Below, in pieces: positions 32,444 to 41,539 of a stretch of DNA of 64,000 nucleotides. The stretch's first letter is position 1. Every line of letters begins with the position of its first letter. The notes beneath the pieces were generated by a model, which saw only the letters and a program-made list of their open reading frames with translations, did no database searches and was not told the origin of the DNA. Origin of the DNA: VYFG01 sp965204165. Lineage in GTDB: Bacteria; Pseudomonadota; Gammaproteobacteria; Arenicellales; Poriferihabitantaceae. The stretch is taken from positions 1,488,001-1,552,000 of the forward strand of contig OZ241969.1 of NCBI GenBank assembly GCA_965204165.1, given 5' to 3'. A program made the translations under genes and the position numbers.

Positions 32444-33304
32444 ATGAGCGACCTGTTCGACTTCCGGCCGAAATCGAAGGACTACGCGGTGATGGGCAAT
32501 CCCGTCTCCCACAGCAGGTCCCCGGCCATCCATGCACTGTTCGGCGCGCAGCTGGGGATCGACCTGCACTACTCCCGGATCCAGGTTGACCCCGGGGGGT
32601 TCGACCAGGCGGTGAGCCATTTCACCGCCCACGGCGGCGCCGGCCTCAACGTCACCGTCCCTTTCAAGGTGGAGGCGTGGGAACTCTGCCGGCGGTCCGG
32701 CAACCGGCTCTCGGACCGCGCCCGGGAGGCGGAGTCGGTCAATACCCTCTCGTTTCCCGGGGACGGCGCGGTGCAGGGGGACAATACCGACGGCATCGGA
32801 ATCGTCCGGGACATTGAGGAGAATCTCGCCGTTCCGCTGGAGGGCAGGCGGATCCTGGTGGTGGGCGCCGGGGGCGCCGTGCGCGGGGTGCTCGGACCGG
32901 TGCTGGCGCGCGGCCCGGCGTCCGTCCATATCGTCAACCGGACCGCCTCCAGGGCCGTCGCCATGGCCGGCAGGTATGCGAGTCCGGGGGAGGGTGAAGT
33001 GACCGGGGGCGCGCTTGATTCCGCGGTCGGGCCCTATGACCTGGTCATCAACGGTACCGCGGCGAGCCTCGGGGAGGAACTGCCCGCCATCGGCCCGGGA
33101 TGCGTCGGGCCCGGCACCGTCGCCTACGACATGATGTACGGTACGGAACCCACGCGGTTCATGAAGTGGGCCCTGGAGCAGGGCGCCGCCCGCGCCAGCG
33201 ACGGCCTCGGCATGCTGGTGGAGCAGGCCGCGGAGTCGTTCTTCGTCTGGCACGGCGCCAGGCCAAGCACCGCGCCGGTCATCAGCCACCTGCGCAAGAA
33301 TTGA
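32444..33304 (+). CDS. aroE: Shikimate dehydrogenase AroE
   Basis: 286 residues. AroE reduces 3-dehydroshikimate with NADPH in the aromatic amino acid pathway. Motifs seen are YAVMGNPVSHSRSPAIHALF, GLNVTVPFK (catalytic lysine), AESVNTL, GDNTDGIGIVRD (catalytic aspartate), the Rossmann VVGAGGAVRGVLGP, the NRT that marks NADP use, NGTAASL, YDMMYGTEPTRFM and DGLGMLVEQAAESF. Start at 32444 gives family length. The stop shares a base with the next start (TGATG). Confidence 0.95.
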   Translation: MSDLFDFRPKSKDYAVMGNPVSHSRSPAIHALFGAQLGIDLHYSRIQVDPGGFDQAVSHFTAHGGAGLNVTVPFKVEAWELCRRSGNRLSDRAREAESVNTLSFPGDGAVQGDNTDGIGIVRDIEENLAVPLEGRRILVVGAGGAVRGVLGPVLARGPASVHIVNRTASRAVAMAGRYASPGEGEVTGGALDSAVGPYDLVINGTAASLGEELPAIGPGCVGPGTVAYDMMYGTEPTRFMKWALEQGAARASDGLGMLVEQAAESFFVWHGARPSTAPVISHLRKN

Positions 33305-34197
33305 TGGCGGCCCGGCTGGACAACGCCCTGGTCATCGCGATTTCCTCGCGCGCCCTGTTCGACCTCGGGGACAGTCACCGGGTGTTCGAGCAGGAGGGAA
33401 TCGATGCCTACTGCCGCTACCAGATCGCCCATGAGAACGACCCCCTGGAACCCGGGGTGGCCTATCCCATGGTGAAGAAGCTGCTCGCCCTCAACCGGGG
33501 CCGGGAGCAGCAGGTCGAGATCGTCCTCATCTCCCGCAACAGTGCGGACACCGGCCTCAGGATCTTCAATTCCATCGCCCACCACGGGCTGTCCATCAGC
33601 CGGGCCGCGTTCACCGGGGGGGAATCCCCATGGCGCTACGCCAGACCGTTCAGCGCGGCCCTTTTCCTGTCGGTGGACCCGGGGGATGTCCGCCGCGCCC
33701 TGGAATCCGGGATCGCGGCGGCCACCATCCTGCCGTCAAGGGTCGGGAACACCGGCAGCCGGCAGCTGAAGATCGCCTTCGACGGCGACGCCGTGCTGTT
33801 CTCGGACAATGCCGAGCAGGTGTACCAGGAACATGGGCTGGACACCTTCTCGGCGTCGGAAAAGGGCGCCGCCAACGAGCCCCTGCCCGGGGGTCCGTTC
33901 AAGCCGGTGCTGGCGGCGCTGCACCGTATCCAGGGCGCCTATCCCCCGGATGAGTCGCCCATCCGCACCGCCCTCGTCACCGCCAGGTCCGCGCCCGCCC
34001 ACGAGCGTGTGATCCGCACCCTGCGGGCCTGGGACGTGCGCATCGACGAGAGCTACTTTCTCGGCGGCGTGGAAAAGGGCGAGTTCCTGCGCACGTTCGA
34101 GGCGGACATCTTCTTCGACGACCAGGACGGCCATTGCGATTCCGCGCGCCAGCACGTCCCCACGGGCCATGTCCCCCACGGCGTGTCCAACGGCTGA
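33304..34197 (+). CDS. Cytosolic 5'-nucleotidase I (cN-I) type protein
   Basis: 297 residues resembling the cN-I family, HAD-fold enzymes that dephosphorylate nucleoside monophosphates (AMP in animals). Family segments are AISSRALFDL, YCRYQIAHENDPLEPG, VEIVLISRNSADTGLRIFNSI, ISRAAFTGGESPWRYARPF and KIAFDGDAVLFSD, the last holding the metal-binding D-x-D. Further conserved are FKPVLAALHRIQ and SYFLGGVEKGEFLRTFEADIFFDDQ (in parts: FLGGVEKGEFL, DIFFDDQDGH). It is translationally coupled to aroE, an unusual partner. Substrate unknown. Confidence 0.82.
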   Translation: MAARLDNALVIAISSRALFDLGDSHRVFEQEGIDAYCRYQIAHENDPLEPGVAYPMVKKLLALNRGREQQVEIVLISRNSADTGLRIFNSIAHHGLSISRAAFTGGESPWRYARPFSAALFLSVDPGDVRRALESGIAAATILPSRVGNTGSRQLKIAFDGDAVLFSDNAEQVYQEHGLDTFSASEKGAANEPLPGGPFKPVLAALHRIQGAYPPDESPIRTALVTARSAPAHERVIRTLRAWDVRIDESYFLGGVEKGEFLRTFEADIFFDDQDGHCDSARQHVPTGHVPHGVSNG

Positions 34198-34212
34198 GCG
34201 GCGCCCGGGGGC

Positions 34213-35466
34213 CTACGGGATGATCCGTTCCCCCCGGTAGAGGTCCTCCGTGGATTCCCGTTCGCGCACCAGGTGGCACCGGTCCGCGTCCACCATCACT
34301 TCCGCCGGCCTCGGCCTGCCGTTGTAGTTCGATGCCATGACCGTGGCGTAGGCCCCGGCGGTGCGCACCGCCAGGAGGTCCCCGGTGCGCACGCGCAGGG
34401 GCCGGTCCTTGCCGAGGAAATCCGCGCTTTCGCAGACCGGGCCCACCACGTCGTAGACCTTCTCGGCGGGGTCCGGCCGCTCGTCCACGGTCACGATGTC
34501 CTGGTAGGCCTGGTACAGCGCCGGCCGGATCAGGTCGTTCATCCCGGCGTCGACGATGCAGAAGTTGGTGGAACGGGAGGCCTTGAGAAAATTCACCCGT
34601 GTCAGCAGGATGCCCGCGTTCCCGGCAATGGCCCGGCCCGGTTCGATGGTCACCGGCAGCGAAATGCCGCGCCCGGCCAGCTGCCGGGAGAGCACGGCCC
34701 AGTATTCCGCGGGGTCCGGCGGCGACTCCCGGTGGTAGCGCACGCCGAGGCCGCCGCCGATGTCGATGTGATCCACCCCGATACCCTCCCGGTCGAGCGC
34801 CCCGATGAAATCCAGCATCCGGTCCAGTGCGTCGGCGTAGGGGCCGAGATCGGTGAGCTGGGAGCCGATGTGGCAGGCCACGCCGGTGATCCGGATGTTG
34901 GGATCCGCCGCCGCCTGGCGGTAGACCGCCATGGCCGCCTCCGCCGGCAGGCCGAACTTGTTGTGGTGGAGCCCGGTGGAAATGTAGGGATGGGTCTTCG
35001 CGTCCACGTCCGGGTTGATGCGCACGGACACCGGGGCAACCACCCCCAGGCGCCCGGCGGCGGCGGACAGGTTCCCGAGTTCGCCGTCCGACTCGATGTT
35101 GAAGCACCGGACCCCGGCGCCGAGGGCGTATTCCAGCTCCCAGTCCAGCTTGCAGACCCCGGAGAACACCGTCTTCGCGGGATCGCCGCCCGCGGCGATC
35201 ACCCGCTTGAGCTCGCCCCCGGAGACGATGTCGAAGCCGGACCCCAGGCGTGCGAGGAGGTTCAGGATGGCCAGGTTGCCGTTGGCCTTTACCGCGTAGC
35301 AGACCAGGTGGGGGTGGTCGCCGATGGCGTCGTCGAAGGCATGCCAGTGCCGCTCCAGCGTGGCCCGGGAGTACACGTAGCAGGGCGTGCCGTATTCCCG
35401 CGCCACCTCCCGGAGGGGGACGTCCTCGGCATGCAGGTGTCCGGATCGATACTGGAAGTGGTCCAT
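34213..35466 (-). CDS. lysA: Diaminopimelate decarboxylase LysA
   Basis: 417 residues. PLP enzyme of fold III making lysine from meso-diaminopimelate. The PLP lysine is in YAVKANGNLAIL, followed by GSGFDIVSGGELKR, HHNKFGL, HIGSQLTDLGPY, IDIGGGLGVRY, EPGRAIAGNAG and the C-terminal VGPVCESADFLGKDR with the conserved substrate-binding cysteine. It is the last gene of argH-lptM-lysA, with gaps of 50 and 31 bp. dapF, which often follows lysA, is not here; the nucleotidase gene converges. Confidence 0.96.
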   Translation of the reverse strand: MDHFQYRSGHLHAEDVPLREVAREYGTPCYVYSRATLERHWHAFDDAIGDHPHLVCYAVKANGNLAILNLLARLGSGFDIVSGGELKRVIAAGGDPAKTVFSGVCKLDWELEYALGAGVRCFNIESDGELGNLSAAAGRLGVVAPVSVRINPDVDAKTHPYISTGLHHNKFGLPAEAAMAVYRQAAADPNIRITGVACHIGSQLTDLGPYADALDRMLDFIGALDREGIGVDHIDIGGGLGVRYHRESPPDPAEYWAVLSRQLAGRGISLPVTIEPGRAIAGNAGILLTRVNFLKASRSTNFCIVDAGMNDLIRPALYQAYQDIVTVDERPDPAEKVYDVVGPVCESADFLGKDRPLRVRTGDLLAVRTAGAYATVMASNYNGRPRPAEVMVDADRCHLVRERESTEDLYRGERIIP

Positions 35467-35497
35467 GTACTTGAGGGTGCTGGGGCGTCTGCCGGAA

Positions 35498-35662
35498 TCA
35501 TTCGGTGGCGGTCGTGTCCTCTTCGTCGGCGTCTTCCGCCGCGGCGGCGTCCGCCGGGACTTCCTCCACGGGCAGGTAGAGGGGGCCCTTCTGCCCGCAG
35601 CCGGCCGCGAGCAGGGCCGCGGCCAGCAGGGCCGCCAAAGGGAGGTTGATTCGGTGCGCCAT
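35498..35662 (-). CDS. lptM: LptM-like lipoprotein (LPS translocon maturation factor)
   Basis: 54 residues. A short signal peptide (LAALLAAALLAAG) ends in the lipobox LAAGC, followed by the family signature CGQKGPLYLP and an acidic tail. LptM (formerly YifL) is a lipoprotein that assists oxidative maturation of the LptD/LptE LPS translocon in E. coli. It lies directly upstream of lysA, as in E. coli. An upstream in-frame ATG at 35668 (MTMAHR) is an alternative start. Confidence 0.85.
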   Translation of the reverse strand: MAHRINLPLAALLAAALLAAGCGQKGPLYLPVEEVPADAAAAEDADEEDTTATE

Positions 35663-35712
35663 GGTCATCTCGGTGTCGCGTCGCCCGTGGGGGGTCGGCC
35701 CCGGAGCCGCGT

Positions 35713-37104
35713 TCAGGCTCCGCGCTCCTTAAGCCGCCGGGCGGCATTGTCCGCGGCGATTGTAACCTGCTCCGGAGCGGTGCCCCCAACATGGTTCCGG
35801 CTCGCCACGGACCCCTCGAGCGTCAGCACGTCGTAGACATCCGCCCCGATCGCGTCGCTGTGCTGCTGCATCACCGAAAGCGGAACCTGTTCGAGCTGCA
35901 GCCGGTCCCGCGCCGCATGGTCGACAATCCGGGCCACCACCCCGTGGGCGTCCCGGAACGGCACTCCCTTGCGCACAAGGTAGTCGGCCAGGTCGGTGGC
36001 GGTGGGGTGGCCCCGCGACGCGGCACGGTACATGGCTTCGCGGTGAAACGTCACCTGCGCGAACATGGCGGAGAAAACGCGCAGGCCCATCTCCACCGTG
36101 TCCATGGAATCGAACAGGGGCTCCTTGTCTTCCTGGTTGTCGCGGTTGTAGGCCAGCGGCTGGCCCTTCATCACCATCAGCAGCGCCACCAGGTTGCCGC
36201 TCACGCGGCCGCTCTTGCCCCGGATGAGTTCGGCCACGTCCGGGTTCTTCTTCTGCGGCATGATGCTCGAGCCGGTGCAGAATGCGTCGCCGAGTTCAAC
36301 GAATCCGTAACCCTCCGCGGACCACAGCACCAGTTCCTCGGCGATCCGTGACAGGTGCACCATGATGAGCGCCGCCGCGGCGCCGAACTCGATCACGAAG
36401 TCACGATCCGACACCGCATCGAGGCTGTTGGTGCAAACGCCCCCGAAGCCGAGTTCATCGGCCGTCATCTGCCGGTCGATGGGATAGCCGGTGCCGGCCA
36501 GCGCGGCGGCGCCGAGAGGGGACACGTTCACCCGCTCCCGGCAGTCCAGGAGCCGCTGGTAGTCCCGGTCCAGCATCTCGTTCCAGGCCAGGATATGGTG
36601 CCCCAGGGTCACGGGCTGGGCACTTTGCATGTGGGTGTATCCCGGCATGATCGTCCCGGCCTCCTTCACGGCCAGTTCCACCAGGGTGTGCTGCAGTCCG
36701 GTCATCGCCGCGGCGATGCGGTCGATGCCTTCGCGCAGGTACAGCCGCATGTCCGTGGCCACCTGGTCATTGCGCGACCGGCCCGTGTGCAGCCGCTTGC
36801 CGGCATCGCCGATGCGCCGGGTGAGTTCCGCCTCGATGTTCATGTGCACGTCTTCCAGCGATTCGGACCATTGGAACGCGCCGCGCTCGATGTCCGATTC
36901 GATCTCCCGAAGACCGCGCTCGATGTCCCCGAAATCCTCCTCGGACAGCACCCCGGCGGCCTGGAGCATGCGGGCATGGGCAATGGATCCCCGGATGTCC
37001 TGGCGGTACAGCCGCCAGTCAAAGGAGACCGATTCGGAAAACGTTTCCATCAGGGCGTCCGTATCCTCGCTGAAACGCCCTGCCCAAGGTTTTTTCTGGC
37101 TCAT
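35713..37104 (-). CDS. argH: Argininosuccinate lyase ArgH
   Basis: 463 residues from the ATG at 37104 (MSQKKPWAGRFSE). ArgH splits argininosuccinate to arginine and fumarate. Motifs are WAGRFSE, HTGRSRNDQVATD, the signature GSSIMPQKKNPDVAELIRG and DSMDTVEMGL. A TTG at 37135-37137 with GGAAGG upstream could add 11 residues of low similarity; I prefer the ATG on homology. First gene of a likely operon argH-lptM-lysA. argG is in the window at its right edge but 26 kb away. Confidence 0.96.
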   Translation of the reverse strand: MSQKKPWAGRFSEDTDALMETFSESVSFDWRLYRQDIRGSIAHARMLQAAGVLSEEDFGDIERGLREIESDIERGAFQWSESLEDVHMNIEAELTRRIGDAGKRLHTGRSRNDQVATDMRLYLREGIDRIAAAMTGLQHTLVELAVKEAGTIMPGYTHMQSAQPVTLGHHILAWNEMLDRDYQRLLDCRERVNVSPLGAAALAGTGYPIDRQMTADELGFGGVCTNSLDAVSDRDFVIEFGAAAALIMVHLSRIAEELVLWSAEGYGFVELGDAFCTGSSIMPQKKNPDVAELIRGKSGRVSGNLVALLMVMKGQPLAYNRDNQEDKEPLFDSMDTVEMGLRVFSAMFAQVTFHREAMYRAASRGHPTATDLADYLVRKGVPFRDAHGVVARIVDHAARDRLQLEQVPLSVMQQHSDAIGADVYDVLTLEGSVASRNHVGGTAPEQVTIAADNAARRLKERGA

Positions 37105-37243
37105 TTGCGCTGTGTCCGGGTCCGGTTCTGGGATCAACCGTCTGCCTTCCGGCTAGGGACGGCGGACGGACGGGAAGGGCCGCCGATGACCGGCAGGAGG
37201 CAGGAGGATGGATCGACGGGGCCTGCTGTTCACGGGGGCTGCC

Positions 37244-37249
37244 ATTATA
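37244..37249 (-). promoter_or_regulatory. -10 element of the argH operon
   Basis: Perfect TATAAT on the minus strand, about 140 bp before the argH ATG, in the gap following nagZ. The hexamer 17 bp further upstream (CTGTCC) matches the -35 consensus poorly. No ArgR box was recognised. Confidence 0.35.
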
Positions 37250-37291
37250 TCCGCAATGCTTCCTGCGGACAGTCCCGGCAAGGCGATGCGC

Positions 37292-38281
37292 TCAGGCGGC
37301 CCCGAACAGGGGCTGGACATCGTCGGACAGGGCCGCCAGTTCGCCCTCGTCCGCCCCGCACGGGGCGCCGGCCATGCGTTCCAGGGTGGCGCACTGGCCG
37401 ATATCCGCCGCCCCCAGGCTGTCCGCCACTGCCCGCGCGGCCGCCGGATCGTTGCACACGAGCACCATGTCGCAGCCGGCGGCCAGGGCCAGGCGGGCAC
37501 GCTCCACCGTCGATCCGGCGTCCGCGGCGCCCCGCATGGTCAGGTCATCGCTGAACACCGCCCCCCCAAAGCCGATCCGGTCCCGCAGGATCTCACGGAT
37601 CCAGCGGTCGGAATAGGAGGGCAGCAGGGAATCCACCCCGGGAAACCGCACGTGCGCCGTCATGATGCCGCCGAGCAGCGGGGACAGCAGCCGGAAGGGA
37701 ACCAGGTCCGACTGCCACAGGTCCTCGAGCGGGCGCGGGTCCACCGGGGTTTCCAAGTGGGAGTCCGCCCGCACGCCGCCGTGTCCCGGAAAATGCTTTC
37801 CCGTCGCCCGCATGCCCGCGCCCGCCATGCCCTGCACGTAGGACCGGGCCAGGTCTGTGACGACCGCGGCGTCCTGGTGGAACGCCCGGTCCCCGATCAC
37901 GCGGCTGCCGAGATCGGCAAGGTCGAGGACGGGGGCGAAACTGAAATCCACGCCCGTCCGTCGCAGTTCCGCCGCCATCAGCCGCCCGGCGCCTTCGGCC
38001 AGCCGTCTCGCCCGGACGGGATCGTCCCGGTACGCCGTTCCCAGTGCGTACAGCGGCGGGAGGGGCCGGAAGCCGTCGCGGAAGCGCTGGACCCGGCCGC
38101 CTTCCTGGTCCACCGCCACCAGCAGCGGCGGTGTGCGCAGCGACCGGATTTCCCGGATCAGGTCGGAAACCTGGCCGGGAGACTCGTAGTTCCTGCTGAA
38201 CAGGATCACTGCCCCGACGGCCGGGCGGCGCAGGAACGCGCATTCCTCCGCGTCCAGCGCCGTGCCGGCGACATCGGCCAT
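37292..38281 (-). CDS. nagZ: Beta-N-acetylhexosaminidase NagZ
   Basis: 329 residues. Cytoplasmic GH3 enzyme that removes N-acetylglucosamine from recycled muropeptides. It begins MADVAGTALDAEECAFLRRP, aligning a few residues inside the E. coli start, and shows GAVILFSRNY, LVAVDQEGGRVQRF, the catalytic KHFPGHGGVRADSHLE and FSDDLTMRG (nucleophile aspartate). The frame is open upstream only into the L,D-transpeptidase gene. Three cell-envelope or signalling genes lie directly upstream on the same strand. Confidence 0.94.
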   Translation of the reverse strand: MADVAGTALDAEECAFLRRPAVGAVILFSRNYESPGQVSDLIREIRSLRTPPLLVAVDQEGGRVQRFRDGFRPLPPLYALGTAYRDDPVRARRLAEGAGRLMAAELRRTGVDFSFAPVLDLADLGSRVIGDRAFHQDAAVVTDLARSYVQGMAGAGMRATGKHFPGHGGVRADSHLETPVDPRPLEDLWQSDLVPFRLLSPLLGGIMTAHVRFPGVDSLLPSYSDRWIREILRDRIGFGGAVFSDDLTMRGAADAGSTVERARLALAAGCDMVLVCNDPAAARAVADSLGAADIGQCATLERMAGAPCGADEGELAALSDDVQPLFGAA

Positions 38282-38325
38282 CAGCGGGCCCAGGGGCAGC
38301 GGACAGGCGCGGCGGGCGCCACGGC

Positions 38326-38811
38326 TCAGGCCTCGATGACCACCGGCGTTCCCACCGGCACCCGGTCGAACAGCTCGATGATGTCCCGGTTGCGCATGCG
38401 GATGCACCCGTGGGACCCGGGATTGCCCATGGGCACGTCATCCGGCGCCCCGTGGATGTAGATGAAGCGGCGCATGGTGTCCACGTCGCCGAGACGGTTG
38501 AAACCGGGCTCGGTTCCGCTGAGCCAGAGAATCCGGGTCAGGATCCAGTCCCTGTCGGGGAAGTCCACACGCATTTCGGGCCGAAAGAGCTCCCCGGTGG
38601 GCCGCCGCGCCACGAACACGGCGTTCGGCCGGGCGCCCCCGCCGATGCGGGCGCGGACCACGTGCCGGCCCCGTGGCGTGCAGAGGCTGCCGTTGCGTTC
38701 CCCGGCGCCGTTGGCCGCCGTGGACACCGCATACCCGCGCCCGTGCCCGGAACCATCCGTGAAACGGAGCTGCTGCGTGGGGATGTCGATGTGGATGCCG
38801 GGTGCCGTCAT
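38326..38811 (-). CDS. L,D-transpeptidase (YkuD domain)
   Basis: 161 residues, essentially one YkuD domain. The catalytic motif is HGAPDD then SHGCIRMRNRDI with H134 and nucleophile C136. Such enzymes form meso-DAP crosslinks in peptidoglycan or attach lipoproteins. No signal peptide or membrane span is seen at the N-terminus (MTAPGIHIDIPTQQ), so export would need another route or the substrate is cytoplasmic. It overlaps the phosphatase stop by ATGA. The frame upstream of 38811 belongs to the phosphatase shadow. Confidence 0.9.
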   Translation of the reverse strand: MTAPGIHIDIPTQQLRFTDGSGHGRGYAVSTAANGAGERNGSLCTPRGRHVVRARIGGGARPNAVFVARRPTGELFRPEMRVDFPDRDWILTRILWLSGTEPGFNRLGDVDTMRRFIYIHGAPDDVPMGNPGSHGCIRMRNRDIIELFDRVPVGTPVVIEA

Positions 38812-39284
38812 GCCTCCCGGAGCAGGTAGTCGATGAGCCCGTCGCTGGCCGCCTCGATCAGGTCGATCGCACGGTCGAACCCGTGGTCGTCGCCGTAGTA
38901 GGGATCGGGCACCTCGTCGGGGCCGTCGATGCCGGCGAACTCCATGAAAAGCCGCACCTTGTGGGCCAGGCCCTGGCCGGCCATCCGGACCAGTTCCCGG
39001 TGATTCCCGTGGTCCATGGCGATGAGGTAGTCGAAGGTTACCATGTCGTCCGACCGCACCTGGCGCGCCCGGAGGGAGGAGATGTCGAAACCACGGTTCG
39101 CGGCCGCGAGCCGGGCGCGGTGGTCCGGCGGATGGCCGACGTGCCAGTCGCCGGTGCCCGCGGAATCCACGGTGAAGCGCCCGTCGAGACCCCGGTCCGA
39201 CAGGCGCTGGCGGAACACCCCTTCGGCGGTGGGGGACCGGCAGATATTGCCGAGACAGACGAACAGGATGGCGGTTCTGGGCAT
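38808..39284 (-). CDS. Low-molecular-weight protein-tyrosine phosphatase
   Basis: 158 residues. The P-loop is FVCLGNICRSPTAEG with nucleophile C10 and R16; the general-acid loop is DPYYGDD with D127. This is the usual acid phosphatase/LMW-PTP layout, with SAGTGDWHVGHPPDHRA typical of the bacterial group. It is coupled to the L,D-transpeptidase and lies 11 bp after spoT. A matching tyrosine kinase (Wzc-like) is not in the window, so the substrate is unknown. Confidence 0.93.
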   Translation of the reverse strand: MPRTAILFVCLGNICRSPTAEGVFRQRLSDRGLDGRFTVDSAGTGDWHVGHPPDHRARLAAANRGFDISSLRARQVRSDDMVTFDYLIAMDHGNHRELVRMAGQGLAHKVRLFMEFAGIDGPDEVPDPYYGDDHGFDRAIDLIEAASDGLIDYLLREA

Positions 39285-39295
39285 GGAGCGGGATG

Positions 39296-41515
39296 CTAGC
39301 GCGGTCGCTGGAGACGGATGACCGACGGCTTGACATGCAGGTCCCGCAGGATGTCCGCCAGATGCTTGCGGCCCCGGACCTCGATCACGAAGGACATGCG
39401 CGAGGTATTGCCGGCCTGTCCCTCCACGTTGAGCTTGTTGATGTTGGATTCATGGAGGGCGATGGTATTGGTGATGTCCGACAGGACCCCGGGCTGGTTC
39501 CGGGTCTCCATCTTCACCAGGGCCTCGAAATTTCCCCGGGTGTCGTCCGCCCAGTTGAGGTGGAAGAACTGGTCCGGGTGTTTCATGATGCCCCGGGAAT
39601 TGGGGCAGCGCAGCCGGTGAATCACCAGCCCCCGGTCCGCGGTGGTGGTGCCGATGATGCGGTCATCGGGGATCGGGTGGCAGCACTTGGCATAGGTCAC
39701 CAGGAGCCCCTCGGTGCCCTCGATGGTGAGGTTGCCCGGGTTGGCGCTCGGACGGCGGCTGCGCTGGGTTTTTTCCCCGGGCTCCTTGGTCTCCGCGACG
39801 AGCTGCTTGGCCACGATGGGCGCCAGCCGCTTGCCGGCGCCGATATCCGTGAGGAGTTCCGGCCAGTCCTCGAGTCCCAGTGCATCGAGGAGGATGATCT
39901 TGTGCTGGCTCGGGATCCGCACCCGGCCGTATCCCTGGTCCCACAGCGCCTTGCGCAGCATTTTCTGGCCAAGTTTCAGGGACTGCTTCTTCTTCTGGCT
40001 GTTGAGGTAGTGGCGGATGGCGCTGCGCGCCTTGGAGGTGACCACGTAGTTGAGCCACCCGGGTTCCGGGCGGACGCGCCCGGAGGTGGTGATTTCCACG
40101 TGATTGCCGTTGCGCAGCCTTTCGTACAGCGGCACCTCCCGGTTGTTGATCTTGGCGCCGAGGCAGCGGTTGCCCACGTCGGAATGCACCGCGTAGGCGA
40201 AATCCAGGGCCGTGGAATTGCGTGGCAGCCGCTTGATGTCGCCCTTGGGCGTGAACACGTAGACCTCGTCCGGGTACAGGTCAGCCTTGAGATGCTCGAT
40301 GAACTCGCCGGAATCGCCGGAGTCCTGCTGGGACTCGAGAAAGCTGGCCAGCCACTGCTGCGCCAGCTTCTGGGGCGCCGTGTCGTCCGCCGGATCCGTC
40401 TTGTAGCGCCAGTGGGACGCCACCCCGGCCTCTGCCATCTGGTGCATGGCCCTGCTGCGGATCTGCACCTCCACGATCTTGCCCTCGGAGTCGAACACGG
40501 ACGTATGCAGGGACTGGTACCCGTTGGCCTTGGGAATCGCGATGTAGTCCTTGAAGGTGGCGGGTCTCGGCTTGTAGATGCTGTGGATGATGCCGAGGGC
40601 CAGATAGCACTGGTTGCGGTTGTCCGTGATCACCCGCAGGGCGTGGAGATCGTTGATGTCGCGCAAGTCGATGCGCCGGGTTTCCCGGTTCCGCGCCTTC
40701 CTGTAGATGCTGTAGATGCTCTTCTCCCGGCCGACGACTTCGGCTTCGATGCCGACCCGCGCCAGGGTTGCCCGGATCTTGCGGCCGACCTTTTCGGTGG
40801 TGCCCTTGCGCAAACGCTTGCTGGTACGGATGGACTTCTGTATCACGTCGTAGCGATTCGGATACAGGGACCTGAGGGCCAGGTCCTCGAGGTCGTCGGA
40901 CAGTTCGCGCATGCCCATGCGGTTGGCGATGGGAGCGTAGATGTCCAGGGTCTGGCGGGCGATGCGGCGGCGCCTTTTCCCGGACAGCGCGCCCAGGGTG
41001 TGCATGTTGTGCAGCCGGTCGCAGAGCTTGATGATGATCACTCGGATGTCCTGGGCCATGGCCATGAACATCTTGCGGAACGATGCCGCCTCGGCGTTCT
41101 TCTTGGAGTCCACTTCCAGCTGGCTGACCTTGCTGACGCCGTCCACCAGGTGCGCCACGTCGGTTCCGAACCGCGCCGCCAGCTCCTCCAGGGTCACGTT
41201 CGTGTCCTCCACCACGTCGTGCAGGATCGCGGCGATGATGGTGCGGCTGTCCATGCGCATCCCGCCGAGAATCTCCGCCACGGCGACGGGATGGGAGATA
41301 TACGCCTCCCCGGTCTGCCGCTTCTGGCCCTTGTGGGCGCCGGCGCCGAATTCGAAGGCTTCCTCGACCTTGGACAGGGCCTCGGCGTCCATGTACTCGC
41401 CGAGCTTTTTCAGCAGGTTCTTGACCAGGGGGCGGTCGTCTTTGTCCCCCCGGGTTCTGAAAATCCTGGCTTCGGACAGGGGCATCAGGTCAGAAAGCGC
41501 ACTGCCTGGCGGCAC
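39296..41515 (-). CDS. spoT: Bifunctional (p)ppGpp synthase/hydrolase SpoT
   Basis: 739 residues from a GTG; an ATG at 41485 (MPLSEARIF) is an alternative. Domains in order: HD hydrolase (YISHPVAVAEIL, ILHDVVEDT, SFRKMFMAMAQDIRVI), RelA/SpoT synthetase (GREKSIYSIYRKA, IHSIYKPRPATFKDYIAIPK in part, GYQSLHTSV), TGS (VYVFTPKGDIKRLPRNSTALDFAY in part), zinc-finger/helical (YAKCCHPIPDD) and a C-terminal ACT. The HD residues needed for hydrolysis are intact, so it is SpoT rather than RelA. The gmk-rpoZ-spoT order is the standard gammaproteobacterial one. Confidence 0.95.
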   Translation of the reverse strand: MPPGSALSDLMPLSEARIFRTRGDKDDRPLVKNLLKKLGEYMDAEALSKVEEAFEFGAGAHKGQKRQTGEAYISHPVAVAEILGGMRMDSRTIIAAILHDVVEDTNVTLEELAARFGTDVAHLVDGVSKVSQLEVDSKKNAEAASFRKMFMAMAQDIRVIIIKLCDRLHNMHTLGALSGKRRRRIARQTLDIYAPIANRMGMRELSDDLEDLALRSLYPNRYDVIQKSIRTSKRLRKGTTEKVGRKIRATLARVGIEAEVVGREKSIYSIYRKARNRETRRIDLRDINDLHALRVITDNRNQCYLALGIIHSIYKPRPATFKDYIAIPKANGYQSLHTSVFDSEGKIVEVQIRSRAMHQMAEAGVASHWRYKTDPADDTAPQKLAQQWLASFLESQQDSGDSGEFIEHLKADLYPDEVYVFTPKGDIKRLPRNSTALDFAYAVHSDVGNRCLGAKINNREVPLYERLRNGNHVEITTSGRVRPEPGWLNYVVTSKARSAIRHYLNSQKKKQSLKLGQKMLRKALWDQGYGRVRIPSQHKIILLDALGLEDWPELLTDIGAGKRLAPIVAKQLVAETKEPGEKTQRSRRPSANPGNLTIEGTEGLLVTYAKCCHPIPDDRIIGTTTADRGLVIHRLRCPNSRGIMKHPDQFFHLNWADDTRGNFEALVKMETRNQPGVLSDITNTIALHESNINKLNVEGQAGNTSRMSFVIEVRGRKHLADILRDLHVKPSVIRLQRPR

Positions 41516-41539
41516 CCGGACGGCCAGGCGGTGGAGACG

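Noticed and set aside
38812..39336. N-terminal extension of the L,D-transpeptidase
   Set aside because: It runs out of frame through the phosphatase gene.
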